A stretch of 64,000 bases of DNA from JAXGPP01 sp040766885 (GCA_040766885.1 JAXGPP010000001.1:434001-498000), one strand, 5' to 3'. Positions 53,737 to 63,641 are shown, counted from the first letter of the stretch. Notes: a model not told the origin generated them from the sequence alone. Made by a program: numbers and translations.

Positions 53737-55209
53737 ATGTCCTATCTGGCCAGACTGTATGGATCATCGTTGGGACTGTTGACCGATTTGTACCAACTCA
53801 CGATGGCATACGGTTACTGGAAATCGGGGGCACGCGACCGCGAGGCCGCCTTTCATTTGCTGTATCGCGAAAACCCGTTCGGCGGTGGCTTCGCGATCGC
53901 CTGCGGCCTGGCGACGGCCGTGGAGTACCTCGAGAGACTCCGATTCGACGAAGAAGACATCGCCTATCTTACCGAACTTCGCGGAAGCGATGGAAAGCCG
54001 CTCTTCGAGCTTGGTTTTTTGCGGTTCCTGCGCGGACTGCGGCTGGAATGCGACATCGATGCCATCCCCGAAGGTTCGGTCGTCTTTCCCCAGGAGCCGC
54101 TGGTCCGGGTTACGGGACCGCTCATCCAGAGCCAGATCATCGAGACGGCACTGCTCAATGTGATCAACTTTCAGACCCTGGTAGCGACGAAGGCGGCCCG
54201 GGTGACCGCGGCGTCGCGGGGCGAACCGGTGCTGGAATTCGGCCTTAGACGGGCCCAGGGGATCGATGGCGGCGTGGCCGCCAGCCGAGCGGCCTATGTG
54301 GGGGGTTGCGCCGGCACCTCAAATGTCCTCGCTGGACGCCTTCTGGGCATCCCGGTCAAGGGGACGCATGCCCATAGCTGGGTGATGTGCTTCGATGACG
54401 AACTGGAGGCCTTCATGGCCTACGCCCGGGCCATGCCTAATAACTGCGTATTCCTGGTTGATACCTACGATACGCTGGAGGGCGTTCGCCGGGCGGTCAA
54501 GGCGGCCCGTTGGCTCCGCTCGGAGGGGCATGAACTGCTCGGCATCCGGCTCGATTCGGGCGACCTGGCGTACTTGAGCATTGAAGCACGGCGAATCCTG
54601 GATGAGGCTGGTTTTCCGCAAGCCGCTATCGTGGCGTCGAACGACCTCGACGAGCACACCATCGACAGCCTGAAGACCCAGGGTGCGACGATTGGGGTCT
54701 GGGGCGTCGGAACTCGGCTGGTCACCGGCCACGACCAGAGCGCCCTGGGGGGCGTGTATAAGCTCTCCGCCATCCGCAGAAAGGGTGGAGAGTGGCAGGA
54801 CCGCGTGAAACTGTCCGAGCAGCTTTTGAAGACCTCTACACCGGGCGTGCTCCAGGTCCGCCGCTTCGTTGAGGACGGCCGCGCTCTTGGCGATGCCATA
54901 TACGACGTGCGGTTTCCCGTGGCGGGCGAGTGTACCATTGTTGATCCGGCGGACAGCACACGACGGAAGACGATCGGCCCCGGCACCCCATCGATTGACC
55001 TCCTGGTGCCGATCTTTCGCGCCGGCAAGCGTGTCTATGAAGTGCCGCCGATCGAGGACTCGCGCCGCCGGATGCGCGAGCAGTTGGAACTGTTTCACTC
55101 CGGCATCAAACGATTTCTGTATCCTCATCAGTATCCCGCCGGCCTGGAACTGGGGCTGCACGAGCGGAAGACCGAATTGATCCTTCAGCAACGGGGATTT
55201 GCCAAATGA
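53737..55209 (+). CDS. pncB: Nicotinate phosphoribosyltransferase
   Basis: 490 residues from the ATG at 53737 with GGAGA eight bases upstream. It converts nicotinate and phosphoribosyl pyrophosphate to nicotinate mononucleotide, the entry step of NAD salvage. Markers: LGLLTDLYQLTMAYGYWKSG at the start, LEFGLRRAQGIDGGVAASRA, VKGTHAHSWVMCF with the active-site histidine, and LLGIRLDSGDLAYLS. The length fits the bacterial type. The stop overlaps the nadE start by four bases (ATGA), so the two NAD genes are translationally coupled. Confidence 0.93.
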   Translation: MSYLARLYGSSLGLLTDLYQLTMAYGYWKSGARDREAAFHLLYRENPFGGGFAIACGLATAVEYLERLRFDEEDIAYLTELRGSDGKPLFELGFLRFLRGLRLECDIDAIPEGSVVFPQEPLVRVTGPLIQSQIIETALLNVINFQTLVATKAARVTAASRGEPVLEFGLRRAQGIDGGVAASRAAYVGGCAGTSNVLAGRLLGIPVKGTHAHSWVMCFDDELEAFMAYARAMPNNCVFLVDTYDTLEGVRRAVKAARWLRSEGHELLGIRLDSGDLAYLSIEARRILDEAGFPQAAIVASNDLDEHTIDSLKTQGATIGVWGVGTRLVTGHDQSALGGVYKLSAIRRKGGEWQDRVKLSEQLLKTSTPGVLQVRRFVEDGRALGDAIYDVRFPVAGECTIVDPADSTRRKTIGPGTPSIDLLVPIFRAGKRVYEVPPIEDSRRRMREQLELFHSGIKRFLYPHQYPAGLELGLHERKTELILQQRGFAK

Positions 55210-57200
55210 CACGTGTCCGGGTGGGAGCGGCCGTTCTGAACCAGACGCCCCTGGATTGGACGGGAAATCTCCGCCACATTCACGCGGCCATCGAAATCGC
55301 CCGCGCGCGGCAGGTCCAGTTCCTCTGCCTGCCGGAACTATGTGTCACCGGCTACGGCTGCGAAGACGCCTTCCACTCGCTGGGGCTTCAGCGAATGGCG
55401 GTCGACACCTTGCACGAGATCGTCGCCGCCACCGCGGGCATGGTCGTTTCGGTCGGTCTGCCTCTATTACACAAGAATGCCCTATTCGACACGGCCTGCC
55501 TGATCGCCGACCGCCGCATCATCGGCTTTGTGGCCAAACGGTACCTGGCGGGAGAAGGCTTGCACTACGAACCCCGCTGGTTCAAGCCGTGGCCGCGAGG
55601 TCACCGCGACCGTGTGCTCGTAGGCAACGAGATGTATCCAATCGGCGACTTGGTGTTCAACTGCGGCGGGGTGAAGATCGGCTTCGAGATCTGCGAAGAC
55701 GCCTGGGTGGCTCAGCGCCCGGGAAGCGACTTGTCACTTCAAGGGGTCGATATGATCTTCAACCCCAGCGCCAGCCACTTTGCGTTCGGCAAGATCGAAG
55801 TCCGCAAGCGGTTCGTCATCGAAGGGTCGCGAGCGTTCAGCGTGAGTTATGTGTATTCCAACCTGGTGGGCAATGAGGCCGGCCGCATCATCTACGACGG
55901 CGGAGCGATCATCGCCTCGGCGGGGCGATTGTTGGCCGTTGGGCCGCGTTTCGCTTTTCAGCCCGTCGATGTAACAACTGCCGTGGTCGACATCGACGCC
56001 ACGCGGATGAATCTCGCCCGCACCGGCAGTTTCCAGCCCGACCTCAAGGCACATGAGGGTGCGGAAGTCATCTGCCCGTTTGCGGTCCCCGACGTCGAGC
56101 CCGAGGTCAGCCGACCGGAACTGGCCGATTGGGAGACGAGCCCGCATATCAAGGAGGAAGAGTTTGCCCGGGCATTGATGCTGGGGCTGTTCGACTACCT
56201 CCGCAAGAGCCGCTCGCAGGGTTTCGTCGTCAATCTGAGCGGTGGCGCCGATTCCTCGGCCACCGCGTGCCTGGTGTCGATGATGGTCCGCCAGGCGGCC
56301 GCGGAACTCGGCGAGGAAGCGTTCAACCAGGCGCTGGGCCACATTCCCGGAATGGCCGCGATCTCCGACTCAGCCGGTCGGGTGCGTCGGTTGCTTCATT
56401 GCCTTTATCAGGCGACGAGCAACAGCAGCGACACCACTCGGCACGCGGCCACTTCAGTGGCCGAGGCGATCGACGCGGAGATGTCGTGCCTGGAAATCGA
56501 CGGACTGGTTAAGGCCTACATCGACGGCGCGCAGCGGATCCTCGGGCGATCGCTTACTTGGCAGCAGGATGACCTGGCACTGCAGAACATCCAAGCGCGC
56601 GTTCGCGCCCCGAGTGCCTGGCTGTTGGCCAACGTTAAAGGGGCGCTGCTGCTGGCCACGAGCAACCGCTCTGAAGCTGCGGTGGGCTACGCCACGATGG
56701 ATGGCGACACGGCCGGCGGACTGAGCCCCATTGCGGGTATCGACAAAGCCTATCTCCGTCGCTGGCTGCGGTGGCTCCAGGCTGAAGGGCCGCTCGGGCT
56801 CGGCCCCATCCCGGCACTGGCCACAGTCAACGATCTGCCGCCCACCGCGGAACTGCGCCCGCCGGAGTCGAAACAGACGGATGAGGGCGACCTCATGCCA
56901 TACGAAGTGCTCGACGTCATCGAACGGTATGCGATCCGCGACAAGCAGTCGCCGGTCGAGGTGTTTCGCGTAGCGCGGGCCCAGTTTCCGCAGTTCACCG
57001 TGGGGCAACTGCACACCTGGGTCCGCCGTTTCTACCTGCTCTGGTCGCGGAACCAGTGGAAACGGGAACGCTACGCTCCTTCATTCCACCTGGACGACGA
57101 AAACCTCGATCCGAAGACCTGGTGTCGCTTCCCAATCCTTTCCGGCGGCTTCGCGCGAGAGCTGGAAGAACTGCGGGAATACGTTGAGAAGAATGGATGA
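55206..57200 (+). CDS. nadE: Glutamine-dependent NAD+ synthetase
   Basis: 664 residues, ATG at 55206 overlapping the pncB stop. It makes the last step of NAD synthesis from deamido-NAD, ATP and glutamine. The N-terminal nitrilase-type glutaminase has the E-K-C triad in FLCLPELCVTGYGCED, VAKRYLAGEGLHYE and KIGFEICEDAWVAQ. The C-terminal synthetase has the ATP pyrophosphatase loop VVNLSGGADSSATACLV and the tail motif SNRSEAAVGYATMDGD. Both domains are complete, so it can use glutamine rather than only free ammonia. Together with pncB it gives the nicotinate-to-NAD path, lacking only the adenylyltransferase. Confidence 0.93.
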   Translation: MTRVRVGAAVLNQTPLDWTGNLRHIHAAIEIARARQVQFLCLPELCVTGYGCEDAFHSLGLQRMAVDTLHEIVAATAGMVVSVGLPLLHKNALFDTACLIADRRIIGFVAKRYLAGEGLHYEPRWFKPWPRGHRDRVLVGNEMYPIGDLVFNCGGVKIGFEICEDAWVAQRPGSDLSLQGVDMIFNPSASHFAFGKIEVRKRFVIEGSRAFSVSYVYSNLVGNEAGRIIYDGGAIIASAGRLLAVGPRFAFQPVDVTTAVVDIDATRMNLARTGSFQPDLKAHEGAEVICPFAVPDVEPEVSRPELADWETSPHIKEEEFARALMLGLFDYLRKSRSQGFVVNLSGGADSSATACLVSMMVRQAAAELGEEAFNQALGHIPGMAAISDSAGRVRRLLHCLYQATSNSSDTTRHAATSVAEAIDAEMSCLEIDGLVKAYIDGAQRILGRSLTWQQDDLALQNIQARVRAPSAWLLANVKGALLLATSNRSEAAVGYATMDGDTAGGLSPIAGIDKAYLRRWLRWLQAEGPLGLGPIPALATVNDLPPTAELRPPESKQTDEGDLMPYEVLDVIERYAIRDKQSPVEVFRVARAQFPQFTVGQLHTWVRRFYLLWSRNQWKRERYAPSFHLDDENLDPKTWCRFPILSGGFARELEELREYVEKNG

Positions 57201-57263
57201 ACGTCCGGCAACACGCAGAATCGGCCGCGGAATCGGGGAGTTGAGGCCGCCGCCGATTCCCGC

Positions 57264-58781
57264 TCAGGATGTTGGTGGTTCATTCCCCTGCTCGGCAATG
57301 ACCACGACGCGATTGCCGTGGATCTCGACGATCCGTACGGGTGTGTTCTTGTCGATGAAGTCGCCATCGGCCACTACGTCGAGATAGCGATCGCCAAAAC
57401 GGGCCTTTCCCGCCGGGCGGAGTTGCGAGTTGGCCACGCCGACCGCGCCGACCACCGGATGATCCGTTGCACCGTGACCGCCGCCAACGCTGCCGGCTTC
57501 CGCGTCTGTCATGGGCCGATCAGGCGGCTCCAGCATGAAGCGACTGAATACCGGCAGCGACCCGAAATATCGGCTCAGGAAGACCGCGGCCACCCCAAAG
57601 ACTCCGCCGGAGACGGCGATCACCAGCAGTGAGCTGGTGAGCATACCAAGTTCGCGCCCGGTCTGCGGGATGATGAACCGTTGTCCGGCGAGCACGAGAC
57701 TCACCACGATCAACAGGATGCCGGTCAGGCCGGCGACGCCAAAGCCCGGCAAGAGAAAGAGTTCCACGCCCAGGAAGGCAATCCCCGCGACGAACAGCAC
57801 GATTTCCAGCCAGTCGGCCGTGCCACCCAGGAAACGGCTCCAGAAGAAGAGCATGAAGCACAATAGGGCAATGAGCCCACCCACGCCAATGCCCGGCGAA
57901 CTGAACTCGATATAAAGGGCGATCAGTCCGATGACAAACAGCAGACCCGTAACGATGCCCAGGTTGAGGATGTACACGGCTGTGTCCACACCCGTCGGTT
58001 CGAGGATGAGCAGGTCGCCTTTGAGCCCATAGCGACGCTGTACATCCTCTCGACTGTCGGCCAGGCCCTGGGCGAGCAGAAGCTCGACGGCCCGCTCGCC
58101 GCTGACTTCCAGGAAGTTGCCTTTCCGCGATTCGTGTACCATGGGGCCTCTTTCCCAGACCTTGGGGTCGGCCGCCGACTGGATCTCGTCCTCCGACATG
58201 TACGTGATCTTGCCGGTGTCGCGGTTCTTTACCCGATATACGAGGAGGTCCATGTCGACCATCGCCTCGGCCAGCGCCGGCGGTCGGTCGCCTGCCTGGG
58301 CCAACTGGCGGACGTTGGCGGCAAGATTGCTGCGGAATTTCTCCGGCGCGTGGCGGAAGAGGAAATTCTCGTCCATGAAGATCGGGCCGGCATCGCCCAT
58401 CATGGCGTTGGAGTCGATGATGATGTCGTCGGTCCCCAAGGCGACGATAGCGGCTCCGCTCAACGCCTCGCGGGGGATGTATGCAACTGTGTGCGCCCAG
58501 TTGAGATCGCGAAGCATGCGGGCGATGTCGAGGCTGGCGTCCACCTCGCCGCCGGGACTGTCGATCTCGATGATTACCAGATCGGTCTTCCGCTTCCTGG
58601 CGACGTCCAGCTTGCGCTCGAGGTACTTCTCGAGCCGGGAGTCAATCATCCCCTCGAAGCGAATGAGCGCGCCGCGTTGGAACTGCTGGGGCTGCTTGGG
58701 ATCGGGGGCCGCGCCAACTGCTGGCCCGGCGAGCAAGGCCGCCGCAAGCAAGGACGCGAATACCACCCCGAGCCGTTCCAT
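57264..58781 (-). CDS. NfeD-type membrane protein with ClpP-class serine protease domain
   Basis: 505 residues from the ATG at 58781 (a TTG at 58796 is in frame). Signal or first helix: LGVVFASLLAAALLAGPAVG. Residues about 40-240 are a ClpP/SppA-like serine protease domain (LVIIEIDSPGGEVDASLDIA and the likely catalytic serine in REALSGAAIVALGTDDIIID). Next come about five membrane helices (VYILNLGIVTGLLFVIGLIA, LLCFMLFFWSRFLGG, GLTGILLIVVSLVLAG). The C-terminus is an NfeD OB-fold domain (GKARFGDRYLDVVADGDFID). Such proteins form membrane-bound proteases that work with stomatin/flotillin partners; no partner gene is adjacent. Confidence 0.88.
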   Translation of the reverse strand: MERLGVVFASLLAAALLAGPAVGAAPDPKQPQQFQRGALIRFEGMIDSRLEKYLERKLDVARKRKTDLVIIEIDSPGGEVDASLDIARMLRDLNWAHTVAYIPREALSGAAIVALGTDDIIIDSNAMMGDAGPIFMDENFLFRHAPEKFRSNLAANVRQLAQAGDRPPALAEAMVDMDLLVYRVKNRDTGKITYMSEDEIQSAADPKVWERGPMVHESRKGNFLEVSGERAVELLLAQGLADSREDVQRRYGLKGDLLILEPTGVDTAVYILNLGIVTGLLFVIGLIALYIEFSSPGIGVGGLIALLCFMLFFWSRFLGGTADWLEIVLFVAGIAFLGVELFLLPGFGVAGLTGILLIVVSLVLAGQRFIIPQTGRELGMLTSSLLVIAVSGGVFGVAAVFLSRYFGSLPVFSRFMLEPPDRPMTDAEAGSVGGGHGATDHPVVGAVGVANSQLRPAGKARFGDRYLDVVADGDFIDKNTPVRIVEIHGNRVVVIAEQGNEPPTS

Positions 58782-58825
58782 ATGCTGGCCTGCCAAGTCT
58801 GCTTTTGCTTCGCGTTTCCCCTACT

Positions 58826-58854
58826 ATAGTAGGGAGCGTTCCGGGCGCGGTCAA
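58826..58854 (-). promoter_or_regulatory. Promoter of the NfeD-type gene with palindromic -10 region
   Basis: TTGACC (58854-58849) and TACTAT (58831-58826), 17 bases apart, minus strand. A perfect 16-base palindrome CCCTACTATAGTAGGG (58819-58834) covers the -10 box and could be a protein-binding site. Leader about 40 bases. Confidence 0.6.
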
Positions 58855-58966
58855 GAATGTCGTATTGATCCTTGAATGGAAAGAGTGAAGCGGCGACGGA
58901 ACTTGCGGTGGTGAGCCGCCGCCCGTTGGATCAAGGAGCAAACAGCGACAGAGGGCGGCCCGCCAC

Positions 58967-60199
58967 TCACTTGTTGCCAAGCGCCATGAGGTGCGACACC
59001 GTTCGCAGATACATGGTGCCGCCCGCCACGGCGGGTGTGCTGTGCGACGGCGCGCCGAGATCGACTCGACTGAGGAGTTCGAACCGATCGGCGGCGGCCA
59101 GCACGACGACTTCACCCTGGCGCGAAATGCAATATATCCGGTCGTCTACGCGGACGGGCGAACCGAAATAGTCGCCGCCGATCCGTTCCCTCCACACGAG
59201 CTTGCCAGATGGCGCGTCGAGGCACGTCACAATGCCGCGGTCGTACCACAGGAAGAGCAGATTGCCGTGCGACAGGGGCGTGGGCACGTACGGCAGCGAA
59301 CCGGAGATTTCATAGGCCAGTTCCGGTTTCTGGCCTGTCGCCGGATTGCCCGGGCGAATGGCCAGGGCCTGCTTACCGACACCCCCTTCGCCACACGTGG
59401 CCACGAGCAGGCCTGCCGCCAGGCACGGCGATCCCACGACGCGATGCGTGAAAATCGGCAAATCCCAGTTCGCCTCGCCCGTCTGCGGATCGAGGCTGCT
59501 GAACCCGTGCGCCCAACTGGTGAGGATCAGTTGCGGCGGCCCTTCTTCTGGCTGGTAAACAAAAGGCGTTGAGAAAGCGGCCTTCTCGGTCCGTCGCTCT
59601 GCCTGCCACCGGGTTTTCCCAGTCTTGCGGTCTAATGCGACGATGCTCGACGGTCCGTCCTGTTCGTTCGCCAGGATTACGAGGTCCTCGAACAGTACCG
59701 GGGAAGTCCCGAATCCGTGCTGCGAGAGGAACGGCCCCAGCTTCACACGCCAAACCTCCTTGCCGGATGACTGCTCAAGCGCGACGACGACGTACTCCTC
59801 GGGTGTTGCCCAGGCCAAGTATGCGTGCTCGGCATCCAGTGCGGGGGTCGACGACGCATAGCTGTTGAAGGCATGCTTGCGGTATGTATTGCCCGCGAAT
59901 TGCTGACGCCACAGGGTTTGGCCGTCCGCCGTGCTGAAACAATGAATGGTGAGTGCTCCGGTTTCCTCGTCGGCGGAGGTCACGAGCACCCGGTCGCCCC
60001 AAACAACCGGCGACGAGTAGCCGATGCCCGGCAACTCGACTCGCCAGCGGTAGTCCTCCTGTGTCCACTTCACAGGGATCTTCGAACCGGAAGCGGACGC
60101 TGATGCGTTGGGACCGAGGAACCGTGGCCAGTTTTCCGCGCTATCGGGTGATGACCCGACGGCAAACAGTACGAGAAGGCAGGAAAAATGTGCGGTCAT
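58967..60199 (-). CDS. Exported PQQ-like beta-propeller protein
   Basis: 410 residues, ATG at 60199. Signal peptide: MTAHFSCLLVLFAVGSSPDS. The mature start ENWPRFLGPNASASASGS is the typical WPRFLGPN opening of this planctomycete family. Propeller blades repeat with tryptophan closures (DGQTLWRQQFAG, SGKEVWRVKLGP, TGKTRWQAERRT, SGKLVWRERIGG). It is shorter than the propeller at 16242-17879 and lacks its long insert. No catalytic residues visible; function unknown. Diverges from the CbiX-like gene. Confidence 0.85.
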   Translation of the reverse strand: MTAHFSCLLVLFAVGSSPDSAENWPRFLGPNASASASGSKIPVKWTQEDYRWRVELPGIGYSSPVVWGDRVLVTSADEETGALTIHCFSTADGQTLWRQQFAGNTYRKHAFNSYASSTPALDAEHAYLAWATPEEYVVVALEQSSGKEVWRVKLGPFLSQHGFGTSPVLFEDLVILANEQDGPSSIVALDRKTGKTRWQAERRTEKAAFSTPFVYQPEEGPPQLILTSWAHGFSSLDPQTGEANWDLPIFTHRVVGSPCLAAGLLVATCGEGGVGKQALAIRPGNPATGQKPELAYEISGSLPYVPTPLSHGNLLFLWYDRGIVTCLDAPSGKLVWRERIGGDYFGSPVRVDDRIYCISRQGEVVVLAAADRFELLSRVDLGAPSHSTPAVAGGTMYLRTVSHLMALGNK

Positions 60200-60347
60200 G
60201 GCATGCCCGGGGTGCGCAGGATCGATCAGGAGAAGGGCCAGAAACCGAGCCCAGCCTCATCACGGCCCGCCATCGCTGCGACGCGGACCAAGGCCGGATT
60301 CTACTTGCCGCAAACCACTCCCGGCTAGCCCCGTCCAGTCGCTCGAT

Positions 60348-60377
60348 TTGCCCTGGGCGAATGAAGTACCCTACAAT
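60348..60377 (+). promoter_or_regulatory. Promoter of the CbiX-like gene
   Basis: TTGCCC (60348-60353) and TACAAT (60372-60377), spacing 18, plus strand. Start near 60384 and a leader of about 50 bases support the coding start at 60433. Confidence 0.55.
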
Positions 60378-60432
60378 TCCCCGCCTTTCCGCGCGCAACA
60401 CCAGCAAAGCCAACGAGCTTTCCCGAGATTGC

Positions 60433-61239
60433 ATGAGACGAAGCAGCACTAGCGACGGACTGCTCGTAGTGGGGCACGGCACCCTTGGGAATGGGGGGGC
60501 GGGCGGATTTCACGAGGTCGTCGCCGAGATCGCTCGCCGGCTGGACCAGTTTGCGGTACAAGGCTGTTTTCTCGAGATGACCGCACCGACGATCGCCGAG
60601 GGGTACGAAGCCTTAGTGTCCCGCGGCGTAAGCCGGGTTTCCGTCGTACCGCTGCTGTTGTTTGCGGCCCAACATGTCCGGCGCGATATTCCCGCGGCGG
60701 TATCCCGCGCAGCGTCAAGGTTTCAGGGGGTGGAGACGCGTATCGCGAGCCATCTCGGGTGCCACCCGAAGATCATCGAACTGTCTCGGCTTCGATTCCG
60801 CGAGGCGATCTGCAGCCGGATGCAGGTAAATCCTTGCGAGACGCTGGCAATTGTGGTCGGGCGAGGCAGCCGCGACCGGCGGGCCACACAAGAGATGCTC
60901 CATCTGGTGGAATTGCTGCCAGACCCGAATGGCGAGTCTCAGTTCGAGGCGGCCTTTCTGGCAATGGAACAGCCGACGCTTGCCGCGCGCCTCGCGGAAA
61001 TACCCCCCTCGGCGTTTCGTCGGATCGTGTTACAGCCGCATTTGCTGTTTCCGGGCGTACTGGTCGACCGAACCCGCCAAACGGCCGAGGCCGCAAGAGC
61101 CCGGTTCGGAGCCACGGAGATCGTGATTACCGCTCCGCTCGGTCCGCATCCGCTCGTGGCCGAAGCGATTGCCGACATCGTCGCAGCGATGGGAGATCGT
61201 GATGAACTGGATGACACCTGGAGCCGTAAAGCTAGTTGA
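60433..61239 (+). CDS. CbiX/SirB-like sirohydrochlorin chelatase
   Basis: 268 residues from the ATG at 60433; the same frame is open to 59953, but that part lies upstream of the promoter. Two ferrochelatase-like halves as in long CbiX: the first has the metal-binding histidine in LLVVGHGTLGNGGAGGF and VVPLLLFAAQHVRRDI, the second has LAIVVGRGSRDRRATQEM and IVLQPHLLFPGVLVDRT with another histidine. It inserts cobalt or iron into sirohydrochlorin on the way to cobalamin or sirohaem. No other tetrapyrrole genes are next to it and I see no cobalamin riboswitch, so the metal cannot be decided. Confidence 0.85.
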   Translation: MRRSSTSDGLLVVGHGTLGNGGAGGFHEVVAEIARRLDQFAVQGCFLEMTAPTIAEGYEALVSRGVSRVSVVPLLLFAAQHVRRDIPAAVSRAASRFQGVETRIASHLGCHPKIIELSRLRFREAICSRMQVNPCETLAIVVGRGSRDRRATQEMLHLVELLPDPNGESQFEAAFLAMEQPTLAARLAEIPPSAFRRIVLQPHLLFPGVLVDRTRQTAEAARARFGATEIVITAPLGPHPLVAEAIADIVAAMGDRDELDDTWSRKAS

Positions 61240-61345
61240 CGCATTTCGGGGGGCTGGAGCTTTTGGGGAGTTTTCGTCAACTATGCTGGATGCAAACCGG
61301 CCTTTATCCCCCATGAGCCCACACTAACGTGGGGTCAATTGATCT

Positions 61346-61374
61346 TGTCCCTGTGAAGCCCTGCCGCTAGGATG
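61346..61374 (+). promoter_or_regulatory. Promoter of the Prc-type protease gene
   Basis: TTGTCC (61346-61351) and TAGGAT (61369-61374), 17 bases apart on the plus strand; start near 61381, leader about 42 bases to 61423. Confidence 0.55.
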
Positions 61375-61422
61375 GGCTGGCTTGGGCGATTACGGAACTT
61401 CTGTTGGCTTTTGAGGAAAACG

Positions 61423-63477
61423 ATGAGATTGACGATGGCGATAGGAGAACGTTTGCGGCTTTCCGGCCTGTTGCTTGCCGCGGTCCTGGCGTCGAGTCTG
61501 GCGATTCCGGCGTGTGCCGATCCGGTTGCGCCGAGCACGCAGGACGAGAAAACGGCATTTACCGTGGCGGCCCTGTTGCGGCGTGAGCATCTTTCGCGGC
61601 ATCCGCTCGACGACGAAATCGCCTCGCGGGCTCTGAACTTGTACCTGAAGTCGCTCGATCCGATGAAGGTCTACTTCCTGCAGTCGGACATCGACGCTTT
61701 CAAGAGGCAGGAGACCCAGATCGATGACCAGCTCAAGCGGGGAAAAATCGATCTCGGCTACACGATCTTCCAGACGTTTCTCCGCCGGATCGACGAGCGG
61801 GTGAAACTGGTCGATGAGTTCCTCGCGATGGAACACGACTTCACCGTCGACGAGGAGATCGTGGTCGACCCGGATGTCGCCGAGTATGCCAAGGACGATG
61901 CCGAGGTCCGCGACAAGTGGCGCAAGCGAATCAAGTATGATTTGCTGACGCTGAAAACGGACGACACGGTGGGGCAGGAGGCGATCGACAAGCTGACTCG
62001 CCGCTATCACAGCTTTGCCAAGCGGATGCATCAGACATCCAGCGATGAATTGCTGGAGATGTATCTCACATCGGTGACGACGGCGTACGATCCGCACACG
62101 ACGTACATGTCGCCCAGTACGCTGGAGAATTTCGATATCTCAATGCGGTTGGAACTGGAGGGAATCGGGGCCGCTTTGCAATCGGAAGACGGCTATACCG
62201 TCGTCAGCAAGATCATCCCCGGCGGCGCCGCCGCCAAGAATGGCCAGCTCAAGCCTCAAGACAAGATCGTTGGAGTCGCCCAGGGCAAGGATGGCGCGAT
62301 CCAGGACGTCGTCGACATGAAGCTCGACGATGTGGTGGCCTTGATCCGCGGCAAGCGCGGCACCACGGTTCGCCTCCAGGTCATTCCGCTCGACAGCCAG
62401 GAGCGAAAGGTCATCGAGATCGTGCGCGAGCGCGTGGAGCTTAAGGATAGCGAAGCTCAGGCGAAGGTGTTTGAAGAGGGGCAGCAAGCGGATGGCTCAC
62501 CATACAAGATCGGCGTGGTCAATTTGCCGAGCTTCTACATGGACATGGAAGGCGCCCGCCAGGGGCTGGCCGAGTTCAAGAGCACGACCCGCGACGTGCG
62601 GCGGATCCTGGAGAGCTTCAATCAACAGGGGGTCGACGCCGTGGTGCTCGATCTGCGATTCAACGGCGGCGGTTCGCTCCAGGAAGCGATTAATCTGACT
62701 GGCCTGTTCATCGATCAGGGGCCGGTGGTGCAGGTGAAGGACGCCGACGGCGAGGTGCTGCCGTACAACGATCTGGAGAGCGGCGCGGTCTGGAATGGCC
62801 CACTGGTGGTGGTGATCAACAAGTTCAGCGCCAGCGCCAGCGAGATTCTCGCCGGCGCGATCCAGGACTACCACCGCGGGCTAGTCATCGGCGATTATGC
62901 GACGCACGGCAAAGGGACCGTGCAGAGCCTGATGGACTTGAGCCAGCGATTGTTCGGCCTCACACGGGGGCCGGAGTTGGGCGCGCTCAAGATCACCATG
63001 CAGCAGTTCTATCGTCCCAACGGCGAGAGCACGCAGAAGCGCGGGGTGTTATCGGACATTGAGTTGCCCTCGCTGACGACACATCTCGATGTCGGGGAGG
63101 CCGATCTGGAGTACCCGGTCGAATTTGAGCGCATTCAGGCGATGCGTTACAGCCCGGCAAACCGCCTGGACAAGACGATCGTCGACCGTCTGAAGTATCA
63201 GTCGGTTCAGCGCCGCGAAGCGTCGGAGGATTTCCAGAAGGTGGCCAAGCGGATCGACCTGTACTTGAAGCAGAAAGATCGCAAGACCGTCACGCTCAAC
63301 GAGGAGAAGTTTATGGCTGAGCGCGAGGCGCTCACTGCCGAGAAAGAAGAGCAGAAGAAGCTCGAGGAGTTGAGTAACCTCAGCGAATCGGGCATCGAGC
63401 GCGACTACTACCTGAACGAAGCGATCGCAATTACCATGGATTACTTGCAGATGGCCCTGGTGGCTCAGGCACGCTAA
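61423..63477 (+). CDS. Carboxy-terminal processing protease (Prc/Tsp, S41 family)
   Basis: 684 residues from the ATG at 61423, with GAGGAAAA just upstream. Signal peptide: RLRLSGLLLAAVLASSLAIP. Acts in the periplasm, trimming or degrading proteins from their C-termini. Order: N-terminal helical region (LNLYLKSLDPMKVYFLQSD), PDZ domain (LELEGIGAALQSEDGYTVVS, GGAAAKNGQLKPQDKIVGVA), peptidase core with the catalytic serine in INKFSASASEILAGAIQDYH and lysine in GDYATHGKGTVQSLM, then the C-terminal DUF3340 helices (LNEEKFMAEREALTAEKEEQ). The long form matches E. coli Prc rather than short CtpA. A strong terminator follows, so the unit is monocistronic. Confidence 0.92.
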   Translation: MRLTMAIGERLRLSGLLLAAVLASSLAIPACADPVAPSTQDEKTAFTVAALLRREHLSRHPLDDEIASRALNLYLKSLDPMKVYFLQSDIDAFKRQETQIDDQLKRGKIDLGYTIFQTFLRRIDERVKLVDEFLAMEHDFTVDEEIVVDPDVAEYAKDDAEVRDKWRKRIKYDLLTLKTDDTVGQEAIDKLTRRYHSFAKRMHQTSSDELLEMYLTSVTTAYDPHTTYMSPSTLENFDISMRLELEGIGAALQSEDGYTVVSKIIPGGAAAKNGQLKPQDKIVGVAQGKDGAIQDVVDMKLDDVVALIRGKRGTTVRLQVIPLDSQERKVIEIVRERVELKDSEAQAKVFEEGQQADGSPYKIGVVNLPSFYMDMEGARQGLAEFKSTTRDVRRILESFNQQGVDAVVLDLRFNGGGSLQEAINLTGLFIDQGPVVQVKDADGEVLPYNDLESGAVWNGPLVVVINKFSASASEILAGAIQDYHRGLVIGDYATHGKGTVQSLMDLSQRLFGLTRGPELGALKITMQQFYRPNGESTQKRGVLSDIELPSLTTHLDVGEADLEYPVEFERIQAMRYSPANRLDKTIVDRLKYQSVQRREASEDFQKVAKRIDLYLKQKDRKTVTLNEEKFMAEREALTAEKEEQKKLEELSNLSESGIERDYYLNEAIAITMDYLQMALVAQAR

Positions 63478-63498
63478 GGGGCTAACGCTTCTTGACCC

Positions 63499-63528
63499 AA
63501 AGGGCCTCTTCGGAGGCCCTTTTCGTTA
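63499..63528 (+). terminator. Strong rho-independent terminator after the protease gene
   Basis: Stem AAAGGGCCTC (63499-63508), TTCG tetraloop (63509-63512), stem GAGGCCCTTT (63513-63522), followed by TCGTT. The stem is perfect over ten pairs, and the loop is a stabilising UUCG. Confidence 0.9.
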
Positions 63529-63641
63529 CTCGTCCCGGGAATGGCGGTGCGCCGCCGGACTCAATCCAATCGCGGGCCGCGCGTATCGCTCCACGGCCGT
63601 TTCCGGGAAACGGCCGCGGAGCGATTCTTTTGCACAGCCTG

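Noticed and set aside
59953..60432. N-terminal extension of the CbiX-like frame
   Set aside because: It overlaps the opposite-strand propeller gene and lies upstream of the promoter at 60348-60377.
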